A DNA stretch of 64,000 nt from Temperatibacter sp965603205 (GTDB taxonomy: Bacteria > Pseudomonadota > Alphaproteobacteria > Sphingomonadales > Kordiimonadaceae), in the NCBI GenBank assembly GCA_965603205.1, contig CBFDCC010000002.1, forward strand, positions 62,001-126,000, given 5' to 3'. The notes beneath the pieces are model-generated. The model saw only the letters and a program-made list of their open reading frames with translations. It had not been told where the DNA came from and did no database searches. This document shows, one piece after another, positions 53,722 to 62,644 of this stretch. Every line of letters starts with the position of its first letter. Positions within the stretch are counted from its first letter, which is position 1. The position numbers and the translations under genes are program-made.

Positions 53722-55740
53722 CTAGTTTTTTGAGATAGAGCTAACATTTGCCAAAAATTTATCAATAAAACTTTTCAGGTGAACCATATTATCACTGACC
53801 TCACTGGAGGCTGATAAAACCTTAACGGACGCTGATTTTGTTTCTTTAGCATTAGCGGATACATCATTAATATTTAGGTTCACTTCAGCCGTGTTAGCAG
53901 AAGCAGCCTGAATGTTACTGGATATCTCTTGCGTTGCGGAACGCTGTTCATCAATAGCACCCGACACATTAGAGGCCATTTCAGCAGAATCGTCGATTAT
54001 TGTTCGAATAGATGACATTGCGGCACTAGCTTTCCTAGATTTATCCTGAACTTCTGCAATCTGCACAGTGATTTTATCTGTCGCATTAGCTGTTTGAGTT
54101 GCGAGAGATTTCACTTCACTGGCAACAACAGCAAATCCCCTACCAGCTTCCCCTGCTCTAGCCGCCTCAATCGTTGCATTTAACGCAAGTAAGTTGGTTT
54201 GCTCTGCTATATCATTAATCAGACTTACAACATCACTAATTGCTGCTGAAGATTGCTCAAGTTCAGTCATTAGGCCATTTGCATCGCCAGCTTGTTTAGC
54301 AGCCATTTGATTAACTTCACTTGACTTTATCATCTGATTTCCAATTTCAGAAATAGATGCACCCAGTTCTTCTGTCGCGCTTGCCACAGCCTGCACATTA
54401 GTCGACGCTTGTGAAGACGCTATTGAAACTGAACCTGATTGTCTCTCAGTTGTTTCAGCAATATTTGACATATCCTGAGCGATATCCTGTAGCTCTGTAG
54501 AAGCACCATTAACCTTTGTTAATGCCTCGTCTATTATATTTTCAAAATCAGTAATCATAACATCAAGAGACTGGCTACGCTTTAGCTGCTCTTCACTTTC
54601 CAGCGCTTCCTGCTCATGCTTAATTCTTTCGGCCGCAGCCTGACGCTCTGTTTCTTCAAGAAGTAATGCCTGCTGCTTTTCTTTTTCAATTCGGCCTTCT
54701 TCTTCTCGTTGTTGCGCCCCAATAAAAGCCTTCCTAAAATCAGAATACGCCGTTACCAATGAGCCAATCTCATCGGTCCGGTTCATTTCTTCAATAGTAT
54801 AGGACAAATCCCCGTCCGATAACTTTTTCAAGGCATCAATAATGGTTGATAGAGGTTTCAAGGAAACCCGTAATATCCACCATATAAAAAAGGCCGATAA
54901 AAGCGAAACAAGAATAAGAATAAGATATGTTAATAACTGACTAACACTCTCGTTATTTAATTCTTCGGTTCTGTCAAATATCGTTAATATATTGGCATAA
55001 AGTTCACCTTCTGCATTTTTCAAAGGCTGCGATAGTCCAATATATTTACTGTCTCCTGACGCGATAGATACGAGGTGTTCACCTCCATCTGAGAGCTCTT
55101 TAATATCAAATTGCTGTATGAGCGCTTGATTTCCAGATGTCGATTTTACCTCTCCCATAATCAAGGCTATATTGGCTTGAAGTTTCTCACCAAGGGTTGC
55201 GAGCAAGTTCTGCCAATTATAACTCATAACAATCACACCAATTTTCTTACCTCTTTGACTAATTGGATAGACATAAGCAAGAACAGGCTCACCACTTTTT
55301 GTATAAGCATAACCACTAATCGGCGCACTGCTGCCAACAGCCTTTGTGATCAATATATTTGATACATTCAGCGCCTGATCATTAGAAGTCGCATATATGG
55401 ACTTATTAGCCATATTGATCACCTGAATAGCCGATATAGAACCGATAGCCAAAAGACGACGCTCAACAGTAATGACCTCTTCCTTCAACGCTAAAGCGTC
55501 GGAGTTTTTAAGTGCCTTTTTAAAAGACCTGCTGCGCAGCAAAGGCTTTGTCGACTCCTCCAGAGCAGAAAAAATATTCGTTGCTGCCGCATCAATATAC
55601 GATTGATTGGCAGTTAGCATATCTGACTGATATCTGTCTTGAAAATTACTTACAGTAACTTTCATACCGATGACACTTGTTAAAACAATAGCAAGCATCA
55701 AACCAATTGAAATTATGGTTAGTTTGTTACGCAGCAACAT
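53722..55740 (-). CDS. methyl-accepting chemotaxis protein with periplasmic Cache-like sensor and HAMP
   Basis: A 672-residue chemoreceptor. A membrane helix at 6-27, a periplasmic region of about 240 residues (Cache-like, with PISGYAYTKSGEPVLAYVYPISQRGKKIGV), a second helix (LLTYLILILVSLLSAFFIWWI near 268), HAMP (SLKPLSTIIDALKKLSDGDL) and a long signalling domain with QTNLLALNATIEAARAGEAGRGFAVVASEV and DEQRSATQEISSN. The gene lies 56 bp downstream of the exported rhodanese gene on the same strand, a probable operon. The ligand is not known; sulfur-compound taxis is a possible reading. Confidence 0.92.
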   Translation of the reverse strand: MLLRNKLTIISIGLMLAIVLTSVIGMKVTVSNFQDRYQSDMLTANQSYIDAAATNIFSALEESTKPLLRSRSFKKALKNSDALALKEEVITVERRLLAIGSISAIQVINMANKSIYATSNDQALNVSNILITKAVGSSAPISGYAYTKSGEPVLAYVYPISQRGKKIGVIVMSYNWQNLLATLGEKLQANIALIMGEVKSTSGNQALIQQFDIKELSDGGEHLVSIASGDSKYIGLSQPLKNAEGELYANILTIFDRTEELNNESVSQLLTYLILILVSLLSAFFIWWILRVSLKPLSTIIDALKKLSDGDLSYTIEEMNRTDEIGSLVTAYSDFRKAFIGAQQREEEGRIEKEKQQALLLEETERQAAAERIKHEQEALESEEQLKRSQSLDVMITDFENIIDEALTKVNGASTELQDIAQDMSNIAETTERQSGSVSIASSQASTNVQAVASATEELGASISEIGNQMIKSSEVNQMAAKQAGDANGLMTELEQSSAAISDVVSLINDIAEQTNLLALNATIEAARAGEAGRGFAVVASEVKSLATQTANATDKITVQIAEVQDKSRKASAAMSSIRTIIDDSAEMASNVSGAIDEQRSATQEISSNIQAASANTAEVNLNINDVSANAKETKSASVKVLSASSEVSDNMVHLKSFIDKFLANVSSISKN

Positions 55741-55796
55741 ATTAAAATCTTTTCAAAAAAAGCAAGAGTAAGTCTATCCGTTTAGCAGGAAAACTA

Positions 55797-56207
55797 TTAT
55801 TCCATTGGGTAGCCAGATTTTTTCCAACTCGGTATGCCGTCACGGAAATAATAAACGCTTTTAAAGCCCCAAGATAAGGCCAATTTAGTTGCTGCAGAAG
55901 AGCGTAAGCAAGAGTGACCATTACAATAAAAGACAATAGTATCTTCTAGTGAAGCTTCTTCCAGTAGCGCCTCTTTAGTAAAAGCTGATTTAAGATCTAA
56001 ATGCATAGCATCTGGAATACGGCCAGCATCCCAATCTGTCTGCTTTCTCACATCAACAAACAAAGCCCCATCATCAAACATTTTCTTTGCTTGTTCTGAA
56101 TTTACTGTAATTGCACCTTCTACTGTTAGAGGGGATGTTTCCGCAATTGCACTTGTAGAAAAAGCAAGCACAGAAAATGTTAGTAAAATTCTTTTCAGTA
56201 ATGTCAT
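55797..56207 (-). CDS. exported rhodanese-like protein
   Basis: A 136-residue periplasmic single-domain rhodanese. A signal peptide (LLTFSVLAFSTSAIA) is followed by LFVDVRKQTDWDAGRIPDAMHL and the active loop VFYCNGHSCLRSSAATKLA with catalytic Cys, then YFRDGIPSWKKSGYPM. It is upstream of a chemoreceptor with a 56-bp gap, so the two are probably co-transcribed. Function may be sulfane-sulfur carriage linked to chemoreception, which is inference. ATG at 56205-56207 follows AAAGGAAA. Confidence 0.9.
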   Translation of the reverse strand: MTLLKRILLTFSVLAFSTSAIAETSPLTVEGAITVNSEQAKKMFDDGALFVDVRKQTDWDAGRIPDAMHLDLKSAFTKEALLEEASLEDTIVFYCNGHSCLRSSAATKLALSWGFKSVYYFRDGIPSWKKSGYPME

Positions 56208-56588
56208 AATAGTTTCCTTTGTTAAATCTTTATCAAGGTTAATTTAATCTCCTAAGACACTTCAACCTTAATCTTCTCAAAATGGCATATTGCAAAGGAG
56301 TTTCTATTATAAATAGGTTACTATTTAGTAAATAAAAACTCCTTAAGTATCATTGACATATAGTATTATAAAAAACACTTATCTTATAACGTATCTAGCT
56401 TAGGTGAGATTGTTGAATCATAACCTACCCAATCACTCAAAAACTTTACTATTGCGTGAGGATGGCTTGCCAAAAAGAGAGCCAAACCGCAAATAAATTT
56501 TGGGCTGTCTACTTAGAGGGCATCGAATTTAAAAAGGTCGCTGCCGCGCAATCTTTTGTTTGTGCTTCAAAACAAACTTATGAATTTT
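56208..56588. other. 381-bp intergenic with a dispersed repeat
   Basis: No confident gene. It contains a copy of the dispersed repeat at 56440-56500. A small open frame (56462-56611, 49 codons, MACQKESQTA...) runs through it and into the end of the acyltransferase gene; I treat it as part of the repeat. Confidence 0.6.
56440..56500. repeat. dispersed repeat, partial copy 1
   Basis: ACTTTACTATTGCGTGAGG, then ATGGCTTGCCAAAAAGAGAG; matches 59767-59812 and 62509-62555 with a few changes. Only the right half of the longer repeat is present here. Confidence 0.7.
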
Positions 56589-57998
56589 TTATTTTACAAA
56601 GTCAGCAATAGTGTTGCAATAAAACTCCAAACTTTTACGGTTTTGCTCAACCAATTCAAAGCGCCCATCCCCTAAAGGTTTAATGATTTTTCGTCTTATT
56701 AAAATATAAATACCCTGGCTCAAAGCATAATCTCCATCATTTTTAGGTAAAAATATTGGCGCTTTTTGGACCGTCAACTTTTCAATTAGCTGGGTGGCTC
56801 GGTATTTTAGTTCCAGTTCTGTAATGGGTAAACTGTCACAATCGGCAATCACTTTGGCCAATAAACAGGTCGGCAAAATGGGTAACAACTCATTTATTTT
56901 GAAAGCCAGCTCCGCCCCCAATTTATTAATGTATTCCCTTCGGTCTTTCTCTGCCAATTCATTCAAATTAATATTTCTGGTCGATTGCCAATCATTTAGG
57001 GAAATGGGATTTCCAAAATTAACACAGGCATAGCCAAAGGGCTTATGACGGCGGGGTGCAATATAAGCGATTAGGGATAACAGAAATTTAAGAAAGGCAA
57101 AAATCGTATATATCCTGCCTTTTTCTTCAAAACCATTTTCTCTATTGGCAATTAATGTTTTTTCTTCAGGGATTTTATCATAATTTAAGGCGCAAGGAAT
57201 AAAGACGATGTCTTTACATTCTTGTTTACCAAGCGCCTTAATTTGATAATTAAGAAGACCAAGTTTTGGCGGCAACATGCGTCCATCTCTTGTGAGGCCA
57301 CCCTCTAAAAAGACACCTTGGGGGACACAATGGCTGGTCGCCAAATAAACATACCGTTCTAAAATTTTTCTATAAAGCGGATTATCCCCAGAATCTCTTC
57401 TAACTATAAAAAAACCAAGGGCGTGAAAGAGTTGTTTGAAGGGGCTGATTAAAGCCCACTCCCCAGCAGAATAAGAAACAGGTGCAGTCTTTGAGGTCAG
57501 ATATATAAGCAATAGGGGATCAAAGTTTGAGCGATGGTTTGAAACCATAATAACGCAGCTGTCTTTTTTTATATTCCGGTATTTTTCTTCAGTGGAAGAA
57601 CCAACCTGGATCCAGTAAAAAAACCGCAGTAGCCTACGAGCAATCCAATAGCCAATACGGAAATAAAGCAAAACCTTGAAGGCTGGTACAATTTCATCAG
57701 CGTAATTTTGGGCGTTTGCGTTGGCCTTACTTAGGGTGGTAGCTTTGGACTCAACGTCAATGGCATTTTTAACTTCTGGGTCAGATAAAACACGGTCGAT
57801 CCATAAAGGGCGATTTGCCATGGCATAAGAGGAGAGGCCAAACTGCAGTTCTTCATCAAGCCTGTTTTCTGTCGTTTGCGAGCGGTGGTAGAAATAACGT
57901 TGTAATTGAGGCATGAAAACTAGTTGCCATAAACCGTAAATAGCCAGAATAACCAAGCCATAAAACTGCCAATTTGCCAAACTTACGGAACTTTCCAT
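56589..57998 (-). CDS. PlsB/PlsC-type glycerolipid acyltransferase
   Basis: A 469-residue acyltransferase with an N-terminal membrane helix (FYGLVILAIYGLWQLVFM). The conserved blocks are VSNHRSNFDPLLL (N-H-x4-D near 150), FFIVRR, and VFLEGGLTRDGRMLPPK (near 226), followed by DIVFIPCALNYDKIPE. It would transfer a fatty acyl chain to a glycerol-phosphate-type acceptor at the membrane. The exact acceptor is not shown. ATG follows GGGAGG. The alpha/beta hydrolase gene is 63 bp upstream on the same strand. Confidence 0.88.
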   Translation of the reverse strand: MESSVSLANWQFYGLVILAIYGLWQLVFMPQLQRYFYHRSQTTENRLDEELQFGLSSYAMANRPLWIDRVLSDPEVKNAIDVESKATTLSKANANAQNYADEIVPAFKVLLYFRIGYWIARRLLRFFYWIQVGSSTEEKYRNIKKDSCVIMVSNHRSNFDPLLLIYLTSKTAPVSYSAGEWALISPFKQLFHALGFFIVRRDSGDNPLYRKILERYVYLATSHCVPQGVFLEGGLTRDGRMLPPKLGLLNYQIKALGKQECKDIVFIPCALNYDKIPEEKTLIANRENGFEEKGRIYTIFAFLKFLLSLIAYIAPRRHKPFGYACVNFGNPISLNDWQSTRNINLNELAEKDRREYINKLGAELAFKINELLPILPTCLLAKVIADCDSLPITELELKYRATQLIEKLTVQKAPIFLPKNDGDYALSQGIYILIRRKIIKPLGDGRFELVEQNRKSLEFYCNTIADFVK

Positions 57999-58061
57999 AC
58001 AGTTTTAACCTCCCTTGGGTCAGCAAGATAAAATTAAGCGCTACTTAAATTAGCTTGACCT

Positions 58062-59447
58062 TTATTCATGTTTTCTCGTTGCCAATAAAATTTCTGCGAA
58101 CCTTTCAATAGGTTCATTATCAAAAAGCAAGCCTAAAGGTGTTGAAAAATGACCCCGATTATATAAAAACCGATTTTGCGCTGGCACATTCCAGCTGTTC
58201 ATCTGTTCTATAGCTGATTTAACAGGTGTTACGCTATCCTTGCGCCCATAAACTGAGACAATTTGCGCGCCCTCCATACAAGGGCTTTTTGGGGGATCTA
58301 AACGCTTCAACCATTCTACTTCAGTTTCTGAATGCCATCCCGCCGCCCTCATCGATTCCCCAAGGTTCCAGATATCAGACAGGGCTCCTTTTGTGGCCGC
58401 TTCAGAAATATTCTGGCTATGGGTAATGGCAAATAGGGCATCGGGCTTTAAATGCTGTGGCCAGTCACTTGCATTCATGGCAATGGTTTTTGCAGTTTGA
58501 GCGCCAAGGCTTGATCCCCCAACACCTAAGGGGCCAGAACTATTTTCTCTACACCAGTTAATAAGCGTGGCCCATTCCTTATGCTGGGCTCCAATAAAAT
58601 CAAACATGCTTATGGGTATTTTTGATAAAAACTGTTCTCCGCCATAATGCCCAGGCAACACTCTTCTACCATGCCAAGGAGCTTCAGGCTTAATAACCCT
58701 GATGCCAAATTTGGTTAGTTGGTCCACTTCACTTAGCAGTTGGTGATATTGATCAAATTCAACGCAAATGCCATGGCCAAATATTAAGGTCGGCGGATTT
58801 TCAATGCCGGTTGGTTCATAAACTCTGGCATAAACCTCATCATTCATTTGGGCGTGAGGGGATTTAAATCTAAGCCAGTAATCTTTGCCATAACTTGTGG
58901 GGATTGATTTTGAAACTTCCACCTCTGGAAAGGTTTCAGGCGGTAAAAACAGATCCTTTACAAGTTCCCCCATTTCTCCAAAGCGTTGTTCGACTTCCTG
59001 CGGAGTCGGAGGAGCCATAGCAACGGAAGTTTTAACCAAACGCCTGAGGGGCCAGAATTTTTTTCGATATAAATTAAAGGCCGACCTAAAATCCAAGCGC
59101 ATTTCTTCCGCAATAGGGAGACGTTCTGCGGCAACGGTTTCTGACCCAAAAAAATAATGCCGCCAAAGCTGTTCCATTGAATGAGCTTTAAGCCGTGCTA
59201 CCTCAAAATTGTGAAGAAGAAGGGCTATTTTCAGGCGTTGTCTTCTGCTGGGTTCGTGGAGAGGAACTTGTTTGATAAAACGGTCAACATCACCTTCTGC
59301 TGCCCGAGCTGCCGCCCAAAGACGAGACAAAGGGAAATACCAGTTTTTAAGGAAATAAAGGACGCATTTGTCAAGCCAAGGTCTTGCAACCCAATGACCT
59401 AACGGAGAAGAGATGATTTTACTTGCTACTTTTTTAAGTCTGGGCAT
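58062..59447 (-). CDS. alpha/beta hydrolase
   Basis: A 461-residue protein with an alpha/beta-hydrolase core in its C-terminal two-thirds: LIFGHGICVEFDQYH (oxyanion region), KPEAPWHGRRVLPGHYGG, the nucleophile elbow VGGSSLGAQT near 309, an acid in VYGRKDSVTP and the His in YNRGHFSTPLG. The N-terminal ~150 residues are helical and basic, possibly a membrane-associated or lid region. It is paired with the acyltransferase (63 bp), suggesting lipid turnover. The substrate is unknown. Confidence 0.88.
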   Translation of the reverse strand: MPRLKKVASKIISSPLGHWVARPWLDKCVLYFLKNWYFPLSRLWAAARAAEGDVDRFIKQVPLHEPSRRQRLKIALLLHNFEVARLKAHSMEQLWRHYFFGSETVAAERLPIAEEMRLDFRSAFNLYRKKFWPLRRLVKTSVAMAPPTPQEVEQRFGEMGELVKDLFLPPETFPEVEVSKSIPTSYGKDYWLRFKSPHAQMNDEVYARVYEPTGIENPPTLIFGHGICVEFDQYHQLLSEVDQLTKFGIRVIKPEAPWHGRRVLPGHYGGEQFLSKIPISMFDFIGAQHKEWATLINWCRENSSGPLGVGGSSLGAQTAKTIAMNASDWPQHLKPDALFAITHSQNISEAATKGALSDIWNLGESMRAAGWHSETEVEWLKRLDPPKSPCMEGAQIVSVYGRKDSVTPVKSAIEQMNSWNVPAQNRFLYNRGHFSTPLGLLFDNEPIERFAEILLATRKHE

Positions 59448-59663
59448 TCACAAAACATCCTCGGTATATGCTTCACCTCGGACCACAAGAATTACATTTT
59501 ATGCCTTTCCAGTAAAGAAATGTTTTGTCTTAATTATAAATCATCCTGCTGGGGAAGAAAAGGAACCGTTTTTGGCCGATAGCGGACCTTTTAAAACCCC
59601 TTCCCTTTGGCACAATTACCTTAATGTCACTGCCTGAAGTGACAGCCATGCGCCCTTTAGTTC

Positions 59664-59698
59664 ATACTATGAAGTGAAGCTATACGACTTCATAGTAT
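59664..59698. repeat. perfect 12-bp inverted repeat
   Basis: ATACTATGAAGT (59664-59675) and ACTTCATAGTAT (59687-59698) around 11 bases, directly left of the dispersed repeat copy. It could be the end of an inserted miniature element. Confidence 0.7.
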
Positions 59699-59700
59699 TT

Positions 59701-59846
59701 ACATGGTAATTTCTACCAACTTCTCCCCAGTGTAATTTCTAATACTATGCACTATTCAACTCAGTAAAATTTTACTATCGCGTGAGGATGGCTTGCCAAA
59801 AAGTGGGCCAAAGAGATAATCTAACCCATTGATGATGCACTAGGCG
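59701..59846. repeat. dispersed repeat, copy 2 (full length)
   Basis: About 140 bp aligning with 62441-62585: GGTAATTTCTACCAAC, then ACTATTCAACTCAGTAAAA, then GGCTTGCCAAAAAGTGGGCC and AAAGAGATAATCTAA. Differences are scattered point changes and small indels. Confidence 0.7.
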
Positions 59847-59876
59847 TGAGCGTAGCGGAACGTCCTATTATTGGTG
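59832..59876. repeat. short repeat, copy 1
   Basis: GATGCACTAGGCGTGAGCG then TAGCGGAACGTCCTATTATT; matches 60358-60401 in 40 of about 44 bases by eye. Confidence 0.6.
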
Positions 59877-60040
59877 CTCTTTCTAGTTGTCAGCAGGTGC
59901 CTAAATTATACTTGCATACCAACAAGTTAATAATAAGTGTTGAATTTACCAACAAAATCCGCCTAATAAGCGGGTGAGTTGCCTAGGGTAAAAAATGCTT
60001 TTAAACTTAGTAAGCAACATATAGCAGAGAAAGTAGCGTA

Positions 60041-60268
60041 ATGGGCGGAGCAAATCGACCAAATAATGCCGATGAAAAAATGATAGCGGCTATTGAGCGC
60101 GGTGATCAATCCGAGTTTCAGGACCGTAAGCCGCCTAAAAACCCGGATAAGAAAATGCTTAAAGCGAGAAAAGCAAAACAAACACTTGAAATGTCAAAAC
60201 TCCAAGAGTTAAAAGCGTTGAGATTGGCTGCTGAAAAAGAAAAAGCAGAAGCCAAAGCAAAAAAATAG
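60041..60268 (+). CDS. small charged protein, unknown
   Basis: A 75-residue lysine- and alanine-rich helical protein (KKMLKARKAKQTLEMSKLQE, LRLAAEKEKAEAKAKK) without cysteines or hydrophobic segments. No family recognised. The start has only weak ribosome signal (AGAGAAAG). Low-complexity composition means it could be a chance frame, but the length and bias favour a gene. It lies between repeat copies. Confidence 0.45.
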   Translation: MGGANRPNNADEKMIAAIERGDQSEFQDRKPPKNPDKKMLKARKAKQTLEMSKLQELKALRLAAEKEKAEAKAKK

Positions 60269-60357
60269 TCCCTATAAAATTATAGCCTATTACGTCTCAT
60301 AATCACGGCCCCGTACCTTAGCCAACTGATGACATCCGTTAAGGGCTTTGTAGCCCA

Positions 60358-60401
60358 TTGATTATGCAGTAGGCGTGAGCGTAGCGGAACGTCATATTAT
60401 G
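60358..60401. repeat. short repeat, copy 2
   Basis: GATTATGCAGTAGGCGTGAG then CGTAGCGGAACGTCATATTA. Partner of 59832-59876, in the same orientation, on the other side of the 75-aa gene. Confidence 0.6.
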
Positions 60402-60447
60402 GACGCTAAATGGCAGTTTTGGGTTAAGCAAGTTACTGGACTTTAGT

Positions 60448-62181
60448 TTATCCAGCCTGAATGAGCTTATCTTTAATCTTTAAAGCAATATCGACGATTT
60501 CAGGGTCATACGCTTTCCCGCGTTCCTCATGTAATATATCGAAAGCTTTCTCCATACCAAGAGATGACCGATACGGTCGGTGAACAGATACAGCATTGAT
60601 CATGTCCGCAACGGCCAGAATACGAGCCCCTAGTGGAATTTCCTCCCCTTTCAATCCATTTGGATATCCCTGACCATCCCACCTCTCATGATGGTGCAAG
60701 ACAATTTTTGGCACATCCCATGGGAAGGGAATCTGCTTAATAACACTGTATCCCGTCTGAGGGTGCTCTTTAATGATTTCAAATTCTGCATCTGATAACC
60801 GTCCTGGTTTATTCAAAATTTCCATAGGGACTTTCAACTTCCCAATATCATGAATTAAACCGGCAATGCGCACCCCTTCAATCTCGTGTGGCAACAGTCC
60901 CAACTCTTTCGCTATTTCTACTGACAAAACAGCGACCGCCTTACTATGCCCAGAAGTATAACTATCTCTACTTTCCAGCAGTTCGGCAACCGCACCAATA
61001 GAGCCCACCAAGATATCTTTTATGGCACTATCACTATCAGTGATAATGCCATTAACCTGAAGCAATTCAGTAATATCAGAGGCAATGATGGAAATGGAAT
61101 CCAATTCGTTATCAATATTAAATACAGGCGTTACAGTGGCTTCATAAACCAATGTCTCACTTCTCTCCCCCTTGCGTTCAATTTTCCCATGCCATATGTT
61201 ACCGGCTGATACTTTCTCCATCACTTGCGGTATATCCAGCCACAGCAAGTCTGGTGCCTTCTCTATTTTTATGACTTGTTCATTCTGAAGCACATTGTAT
61301 GATTCTGCTTGCAGCATCTGCGTGTAAGAAGGGTTTTCCGATATCTTTTTCCCCGTTTTATCAAGTAACAACATCCCGGCAGGGCTTTGCTTAATAGCTT
61401 CTAATAATGAATTTATTCTAACAAGAGGAGAAATCAGCGTCGTCGCGACAAGCCCCTGATAGAGCAGCCAGAATGAAGCTATTTTCAGCATATGTCCAAG
61501 CCAATTGGAGAAATCAAAGAAGAGCAGATATTTCGTGAAGGAAAATTCAGAGAGGATTAACAAAACAATCGATGCAATCATATATTTCTTCACATCTTCA
61601 TTGCCCATAGCCTTGTTTTTGACAAGCAGGGATATAGTCAGAAAAAGCAAGGCTATTATGATATATTCGCCCTGAATTTTAAAGGCCGTCAGGCCTTGAC
61701 CATCGATATAACCATCTGGGAAGTGTCCCTGAAATATTGTTGTCAACAGGATCACTGTCAGTCCACCACATATCCCAAAAATATAATATAGGTTTTTTAC
61801 TTTATGGAACAACACGACGCTGAACAATAATAATATTGCCTGCATAAAACGAGCAGAAATCCAGAATTGCACGGCCAGATTTGTCGAGCCAGTAAAAGCA
61901 AGGTTCATACCTGGCCAAGCCATGACATGAAACAAATCTATAATAGCAATCCAAAAATAACCATTTGCTAAAAATAATAGCAAATAATTTCTTTTGAATT
62001 TTATCGTTGTCCAGGCTAAGGCGCACATTATAAATGAAATGATGATCGCAAATAACTCAGCCAACAGATGAAAAGTTAAAAAATCAATCAACGAAATTGG
62101 ATATAATAACAAAGCAAGAAGCAAGGGCACGAGCCATACTTCTAGGTAAATATTTAAACCATTGCTCCTTTTTGCACGCAT
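60448..62181 (-). CDS. MASE3-PAS-HD-GYP c-di-GMP phosphodiesterase
   Basis: A 577-residue membrane protein. The N-terminal ~260 residues are about seven helices of MASE3 type (LANGYFWIAIIDLFHVMAWPG is characteristic). A PAS region follows (about 280-390: GMLLLDKTGKKISENPSYT). The C-terminal HD-GYP domain has RDSYTSGHSKAVAVLS, LIHDIGKLKVP, HHHERWDGQGYPNGL and VADMINAVSVHRPYR, with all key residues. It should degrade c-di-GMP in response to a membrane or redox signal. The frame opens with a GTG at 62202, but ATG 62181 follows AGGTGG and is preferred. Confidence 0.92.
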   Translation of the reverse strand: MRAKRSNGLNIYLEVWLVPLLLALLLYPISLIDFLTFHLLAELFAIIISFIMCALAWTTIKFKRNYLLLFLANGYFWIAIIDLFHVMAWPGMNLAFTGSTNLAVQFWISARFMQAILLLFSVVLFHKVKNLYYIFGICGGLTVILLTTIFQGHFPDGYIDGQGLTAFKIQGEYIIIALLFLTISLLVKNKAMGNEDVKKYMIASIVLLILSEFSFTKYLLFFDFSNWLGHMLKIASFWLLYQGLVATTLISPLVRINSLLEAIKQSPAGMLLLDKTGKKISENPSYTQMLQAESYNVLQNEQVIKIEKAPDLLWLDIPQVMEKVSAGNIWHGKIERKGERSETLVYEATVTPVFNIDNELDSISIIASDITELLQVNGIITDSDSAIKDILVGSIGAVAELLESRDSYTSGHSKAVAVLSVEIAKELGLLPHEIEGVRIAGLIHDIGKLKVPMEILNKPGRLSDAEFEIIKEHPQTGYSVIKQIPFPWDVPKIVLHHHERWDGQGYPNGLKGEEIPLGARILAVADMINAVSVHRPYRSSLGMEKAFDILHEERGKAYDPEIVDIALKIKDKLIQAG

Positions 62182-62202
62182 CCTGTCAACCCACCTGCAC
62201 AC

Positions 62203-62644
62203 CTGATTGTAGTATTATACATTTTATACAAGTATAGCATTATACATTTCATACAGAAACTGCAAATAAATACCATCTGTCAAGGCCACACGTTCAGCCC
62301 TAGCAAAAGCGCAATAGCAGTCCTATGTATCTATGTATCATCAAGTAAGTCTTACTAGTAATGACCCAGAACTCATGGCGCCTAGAAATGTTACCCCTGA
62401 TAGTCCACCTATATGAAAAGTGGATAAAATGAGATTAAATTTACAGGTGAATTTCTATCAGCAACTCACCTATGCAATTTATAATACTATCACTATTCAA
62501 CTCAGCAAAAATTTGCTATCACGTGAGGGCAGCTTGTCAAAAAGTGGGCCAAAGAGACAATCTAAACCACTGATATTATTGGCCTCAAAACAGCTCGTGT
62601 AAAAATATATAAAACCGCTAAATACTGCGGCTTAAGGCGGTGAA
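62203..62644. other. 442-bp intergenic with a dispersed repeat copy
   Basis: A divergent region between the HD-GYP and oxoprolinase genes holding the third copy of the dispersed repeat (62441-62585). A 60-codon frame (62420-62602) overlaps it and I do not call it a gene. Confidence 0.6.
62441..62585. repeat. dispersed repeat, copy 3 (full length)
   Basis: Aligns with 59701-59846 over its length (GGTGAATTTCTATCAGC; ATACTATCACTATTCAACTC; AGCTTGTCAAAAAGTGGGCC). Confidence 0.7.

Larger units (their letters stand above)
59448..60040. other. 593-bp intergenic with an inverted repeat and dispersed repeat
   Basis: No gene. It contains the perfect inverted repeat 59664-59698, one copy of the dispersed repeat (59701-59846), and a short word repeat at 59832-59876. 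Confidence 0.6.

Noticed and set aside
62420..62602. 60-codon frame ahead of the oxoprolinase
   Set aside because: It coincides with the dispersed repeat and the corresponding frame is broken in the 59701 copy.
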